A DNA stretch of 9,246 nucleotides from Spirochaetaceae bacterium (GTDB lineage: Bacteria; Spirochaetota; Spirochaetia; DSM-27196; SLST01), in assembly GCA_007129695.1 (NCBI GenBank), contig SKVA01000378.1:1-9246 (forward strand), given 5' to 3'. Under the pieces are notes generated by a model. That model saw only the letters and a program-made list of their open reading frames with translations. It had not been told where the DNA came from and did not search any database. Every line of letters starts with the position of its first letter. The first letter of the stretch is position 1. Made by a program: the position numbers and the translations under genes. Positions 7,197 through 9,246 of the stretch are shown one piece after another.

Positions 7197-8045
7197 TCAG
7201 TCGTGGTGCCCCGCGCGCCGGCGATACTCCCGCGGCGTGAGGCCGGTGTCGGCACGAAACGCCCGGTTGAAGTAGCTCACGTCACTGAAACCCGATGCGT
7301 GGAGGATGGTCGTGATCGGATCGTCGGTCGTCGCGAGAAGCCGCTTGGCCTCGGTGAGTCTGCGCCTGTTGATCGTCCGGCGAATCGTCGAGCCGGTATG
7401 CGAACGGAATAGCTGGGCGAGCCTGGCCGGCGACACCCCGACCGCGCGAGCGAGTTCACGACTCGGCAGCGGTTCATCGAACCGCTCTGCTATCAGCCGC
7501 AGCGCCGTGCGGACGCGGGCGTCGGTACGCGGGAGACTGTCGTCGTCGTCGCGCGCGATCACCAGGAGCAGCGCGTGGAAGAGGTGCACCGCGATCGCCG
7601 GCGAAGACGGGTCGTCGCGAACGACCTCATCAGCGATCAGCCGGCAGAGCGCGCTCGCCCGATCGTACGCGGCGTCCGGAAGCACGATAGGGGCGGACGG
7701 AGTCGCCCGGTAGAACGGCTCCAGGAGCCGGTCGTCGCTACCCGCGCGGTCGTTCAACGACAGACATTCGGGCAGAAACGTGACGTTGTAGTAATCGCAG
7801 ATCTCGTCGGGGGACGCTTCGATCCGGTGAGGGTGGAAGGTTCCCAGACGGTACACCTGGCCGCGACGAAACGGGGTGCGTCGCCCCGCGATCACGTTGT
7901 GCCCGTGATCGCCGTTGACGACGATGAGCTCCAGGAAGCGGTGGTAGTGGGTCCGGAAGCTGCCGCTTCGATAGTGCGCGACGTGCAACGGCACACCGAA
8001 CCGCTTCTGCAGCGGAGATCCCGACAGCGTAGTGACGTATTCCAT
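7197..8045 (-). CDS. AraC family transcriptional regulator with N-terminal cupin
   Basis: A 282-residue DNA-binding regulator. The N-terminal half is an AraC-type cupin sensor with HYHRFLEL (His33, His35, Glu39) and a second-strand HPHRI, which probably binds a sugar-like ligand. The C-terminal ~100 residues form the paired helix-turn-helix domain: first HTH in LPSRELARAVGVSPARLAQLF, second in ITTILHASGFSDVSYFNRAF, ending with the conserved TGLTPREYRR segment. Placed immediately upstream of the epimerase-like and Gfo/Idh genes on the same strand, it is the obvious candidate activator of them. The start is uncertain: GTG 8066 would add seven residues but has no ribosome site. I prefer ATG 8045, preceded by a close GGAG. 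On the minus strand TTGACC (8085-8080), 17 bp, TGGAAT (8062-8057) resembles a promoter that would exclude the GTG but leave a leader of only a few bases; weak evidence. It is divergent from the CPBP-like gene. Confidence 0.92.
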   Translation of the reverse strand: MEYVTTLSGSPLQKRFGVPLHVAHYRSGSFRTHYHRFLELIVVNGDHGHNVIAGRRTPFRRGQVYRLGTFHPHRIEASPDEICDYYNVTFLPECLSLNDRAGSDDRLLEPFYRATPSAPIVLPDAAYDRASALCRLIADEVVRDDPSSPAIAVHLFHALLLVIARDDDDSLPRTDARVRTALRLIAERFDEPLPSRELARAVGVSPARLAQLFRSHTGSTIRRTINRRRLTEAKRLLATTDDPITTILHASGFSDVSYFNRAFRADTGLTPREYRRRAGHHD

Positions 8046-8113
8046 CGCTCCGGTCGATTCCAGCACGCGGAGTCGCCAAGGTCAAGCTGCCCGCTGGAGT
8101 TGCCGGGCATCGA

Positions 8114-8142
8114 ATGACACCTTCTGCCGAATCGCGTATCCT
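8114..8142 (+). promoter_or_regulatory. Possible sigma-70-type promoter for the CPBP-like gene
   Basis: ATGACA (8114-8119, five of six to TTGACA), a 17-bp spacer, and TATCCT (8137-8142, four of six to TATAAT) lie directly upstream of the CPBP-like gene. The predicted transcript would start near 8149, at the ribosome site, giving a very short leader. This is a consensus match by eye only. Confidence 0.3.
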
Positions 8143-8147
8143 CGCGC

Positions 8148-8154
8148 AGGAGGT
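8148..8154 (+). promoter_or_regulatory. Strong ribosome binding site fixing the GTG start of the CPBP-like gene
   Basis: AGGAGGT, a full-length Shine-Dalgarno match, lies 6 nt before GTG 8161. It decides the start of the CPBP-like gene against the longer in-frame ATG at 8032, which would overlap the AraC gene start. Confidence 0.85.
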
Positions 8155-8160
8155 ACCCCT

Positions 8161-8829
8161 GTGCTCCACAGAGCGACGCCCGGACTCCGCGGGAACGTTT
8201 CCGGCAGGATCGGAGAGATCGGCGCGGTCACGATCACCGCGGCCGGAAAGTTTGTCTTCGGCGACTGGCTGGACATGCACCTGGAGTACTTGGTCGTGGC
8301 CGTGGCGCTGTGGACGATCTACATCGTGACCCGACGGAGGGCGAACCCATCGGTCGTGCGTCGGTGGGGCTTCACGACCGCGGGGATCGCGGAGGCCGCG
8401 GTGCTCTCAGGGCTCGCGTTCCTCGCCGGTGCCGGATTCTGCGTCGCCTACGCGGTCGTCACGCAGACGGGGATCGTGTCGTGGAACCTGGTGGTACTCC
8501 TGGCGCTCTACCCGATCTGGGGGCTTGTTCAGCAGTTCCTCCTGGTCGCGCTGGTCGCAGACAACGTGATGGCGCTCAGGAAGGAGCGGTCTCAGGAGTT
8601 CGCGGTCGTGATGTTCGCGGCGCTGCTGTTCAGCGCGATCCACTTCCCGGAGGTCCCACTGATGATCGCGACGTTCTTCCTCGGTTCGGCGACAACGCTG
8701 ATCTTCTTCCGGACGCGAAACATCTGGATGCCCGGCGTGCTCCACGGTTGGTTCGCGACGCTGTTCTACTTCCTGGTCATGGAGGTCGACCCGCTCGAAC
8801 CCCTACTGGCCGTTGCATTCGGCTGGTAG
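8161..8829 (+). CDS. CPBP-family (CAAX/Rce1-like) intramembrane protein, catalytic EE replaced by QQ
   Basis: A 222-residue integral membrane protein with hydrophobic segments at about 40-56, 79-100, 106-120, 123-135, 147-160, 165-183 and 193-219. The pattern fits CPBP proteins (Abi/Rce1 superfamily): motif 1 region GLVQQFLLVAL (121-131), motif 2 FSAIH (157-161, FxxxH) and motif 3 GVLHGWFATLF (192-202, His195). In active CPBP glutamic proteases motif 1 is EExxxR. Here the two Glu are Gln124-Gln125 and the Arg is absent, while both His are kept. It may therefore lack peptidase activity or belong to a divergent subgroup with another role. Start GTG 8161 follows a perfect AGGAGGT site. The next gene begins 17 nt after its stop, so the two probably form an operon. 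Family call is good; function is unknown. Confidence 0.82.
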   Translation: MLHRATPGLRGNVSGRIGEIGAVTITAAGKFVFGDWLDMHLEYLVVAVALWTIYIVTRRRANPSVVRRWGFTTAGIAEAAVLSGLAFLAGAGFCVAYAVVTQTGIVSWNLVVLLALYPIWGLVQQFLLVALVADNVMALRKERSQEFAVVMFAALLFSAIHFPEVPLMIATFFLGSATTLIFFRTRNIWMPGVLHGWFATLFYFLVMEVDPLEPLLAVAFGW

Positions 8830-8830
8830 C

Positions 8831-8836
8831 GGAGGT
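8831..8836 (+). promoter_or_regulatory. Ribosome binding site of the acyltransferase-like gene
   Basis: GGAGGT starts 1 nt after the CPBP-like stop codon (8827-8829) and lies 10 nt before ATG 8847. It supports this start and co-expression of the two genes. Confidence 0.7.
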
Positions 8837-8846
8837 AGGTTAGCGT

Positions 8847-9246
8847 ATGGGATCGGAAACGCCCGTCGAACACACCGACCCGCTCACAGGGTCCGTCGAC
8901 TGGATGCCGCTGGACAACGCCGCCAAGATCTACCCGGTCGCCGGCTCGGGTGCGGTCACCCCGGTCTTCAGGCTGTCGGTGACGCTACGCGAACGGATTC
9001 GCTATCGCGAACTCGACGATGCGCTGCGGCGGATCGTCGATCGCACCCCGTACTATCAGGTCTACATCCGCCGTGGAGTGTTCTGGTACTACCTGGAGCG
9101 CCACCGCGATTATCCGACACTCGAGGTACTCCCCGACGCGCCGATCACGAGCATATCGCTGCACCGTCGCCGCGAGCAGCTGATCCGCGTATTCGTGCGC
9201 GACTGCACGATCGCGGTCGACGTATCGCACGTGCTGACCGACGGGT
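8847..9246 (+). CDS. Condensation / alcohol-acetyltransferase-like protein (3' partial)
   Basis: The first 133 residues of a protein that runs off the right edge with no stop. It has an N-terminal segment SVDWMPLDNAAKIYPVAGS (16-34), a first-strand FRLSVTL block (41-47), the helix ELDDALRRIVDRTPYYQVYIRRGVFWYYLE (about 55-84), and ends with SHVLTDG. His128-x-x-x-Asp132-Gly133 matches the HxxxDG active-site motif of the CoA/carrier-protein-dependent acyltransferase superfamily (NRPS condensation domains, PapA, alcohol acetyltransferase, chloramphenicol acetyltransferase fold). The first-strand and helix layout before the motif fits as well. In these enzymes the His deprotonates the acceptor hydroxyl or amine. 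The opening WMPLDNAAKIYP resembles a stand-alone bacterial group annotated as alcohol acetyltransferase-like, as I recall it. It follows the CPBP-like gene by 17 nt with its own GGAGGT site, so it is probably co-transcribed. The acyl donor and acceptor are unknown. Confidence 0.8.
   Translation, partial: MGSETPVEHTDPLTGSVDWMPLDNAAKIYPVAGSGAVTPVFRLSVTLRERIRYRELDDALRRIVDRTPYYQVYIRRGVFWYYLERHRDYPTLEVLPDAPITSISLHRRREQLIRVFVRDCTIAVDVSHVLTDG

Noticed and set aside
8032..8160. N-terminal extension of the CPBP-like protein from ATG 8032
   Set aside because: It would overlap the start of the AraC gene and encodes non-family sequence; AGGAGGT before GTG 8161 is decisive.
8407..8745. Minus-strand open frame opposite the CPBP-like gene
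   Set aside because: The product is a highly charged Arg/Glu/Gln/His-rich string typical of the antisense of a membrane-protein gene, with no domain.

Overview
The window is a GC-rich, tightly packed bacterial chromosome segment. It holds nine protein-coding genes: seven complete, and two cut by the window edges. There are no RNA genes, insertion sequences, CRISPR arrays or obvious prophage genes. The LipO/YtcQ-type sugar-binding protein with a DUF3502 C-terminus, an MFS protein with appended HEAT repeats, and a condensation/alcohol-acetyltransferase-like protein together recall gene content of free-living Spirochaetia or some Firmicutes. The high GC would fit a high-GC spirochaete-like lineage better. 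This placement is an inference, not something the sequence proves.

Layout from left to right. (1) 3-683, plus strand: C-terminal part of an ABC-transporter solute-binding protein, closed by a strong intrinsic terminator (708-741). (2) 825-4165, minus strand: a two-gene operon encoding an MFS transporter fused to a HEAT-repeat tail, then a diacylglycerol-kinase-like lipid kinase. The two are coupled by an ATGA stop/start overlap, and a perfect 20-bp palindrome covers the kinase stop codon. (3) 4313-5224, plus strand: a complete pirin, divergent from the MFS operon and convergent with the next block. A perfect 16-bp palindrome lies in the 39-bp convergent gap. (4) 5264-8045, minus strand: an AraC-type regulator with a cupin sensor domain, then a sugar phosphate isomerase/epimerase-like TIM barrel and a Gfo/Idh/MocA NAD(P)-dependent oxidoreductase. 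The last two abut with no spacing. This block looks like a small carbohydrate or polyol catabolic unit with its own regulator. (5) 8161-9246, plus strand: a CPBP-family membrane protein whose catalytic Glu-Glu pair is replaced by Gln-Gln, then the start of a condensation/acyltransferase-like protein whose HxxxDG motif falls at the window's right edge.

How they may work together: the binding protein and the AraC/epimerase/oxidoreductase block both point to uptake and oxidation of sugars or sugar derivatives, although they are not adjacent and the substrate cannot be read from the sequence. The lipid kinase, the CPBP-like membrane protein and the acyltransferase-like protein suggest membrane or lipid chemistry. 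I do not see a convincing undescribed multi-gene system. The items most worth a second look are the MFS-HEAT fusion coupled to a lipid kinase, the QQ variant of the CPBP protein next to an acyltransferase-like gene, and the perfect palindromes at both convergent junctions.
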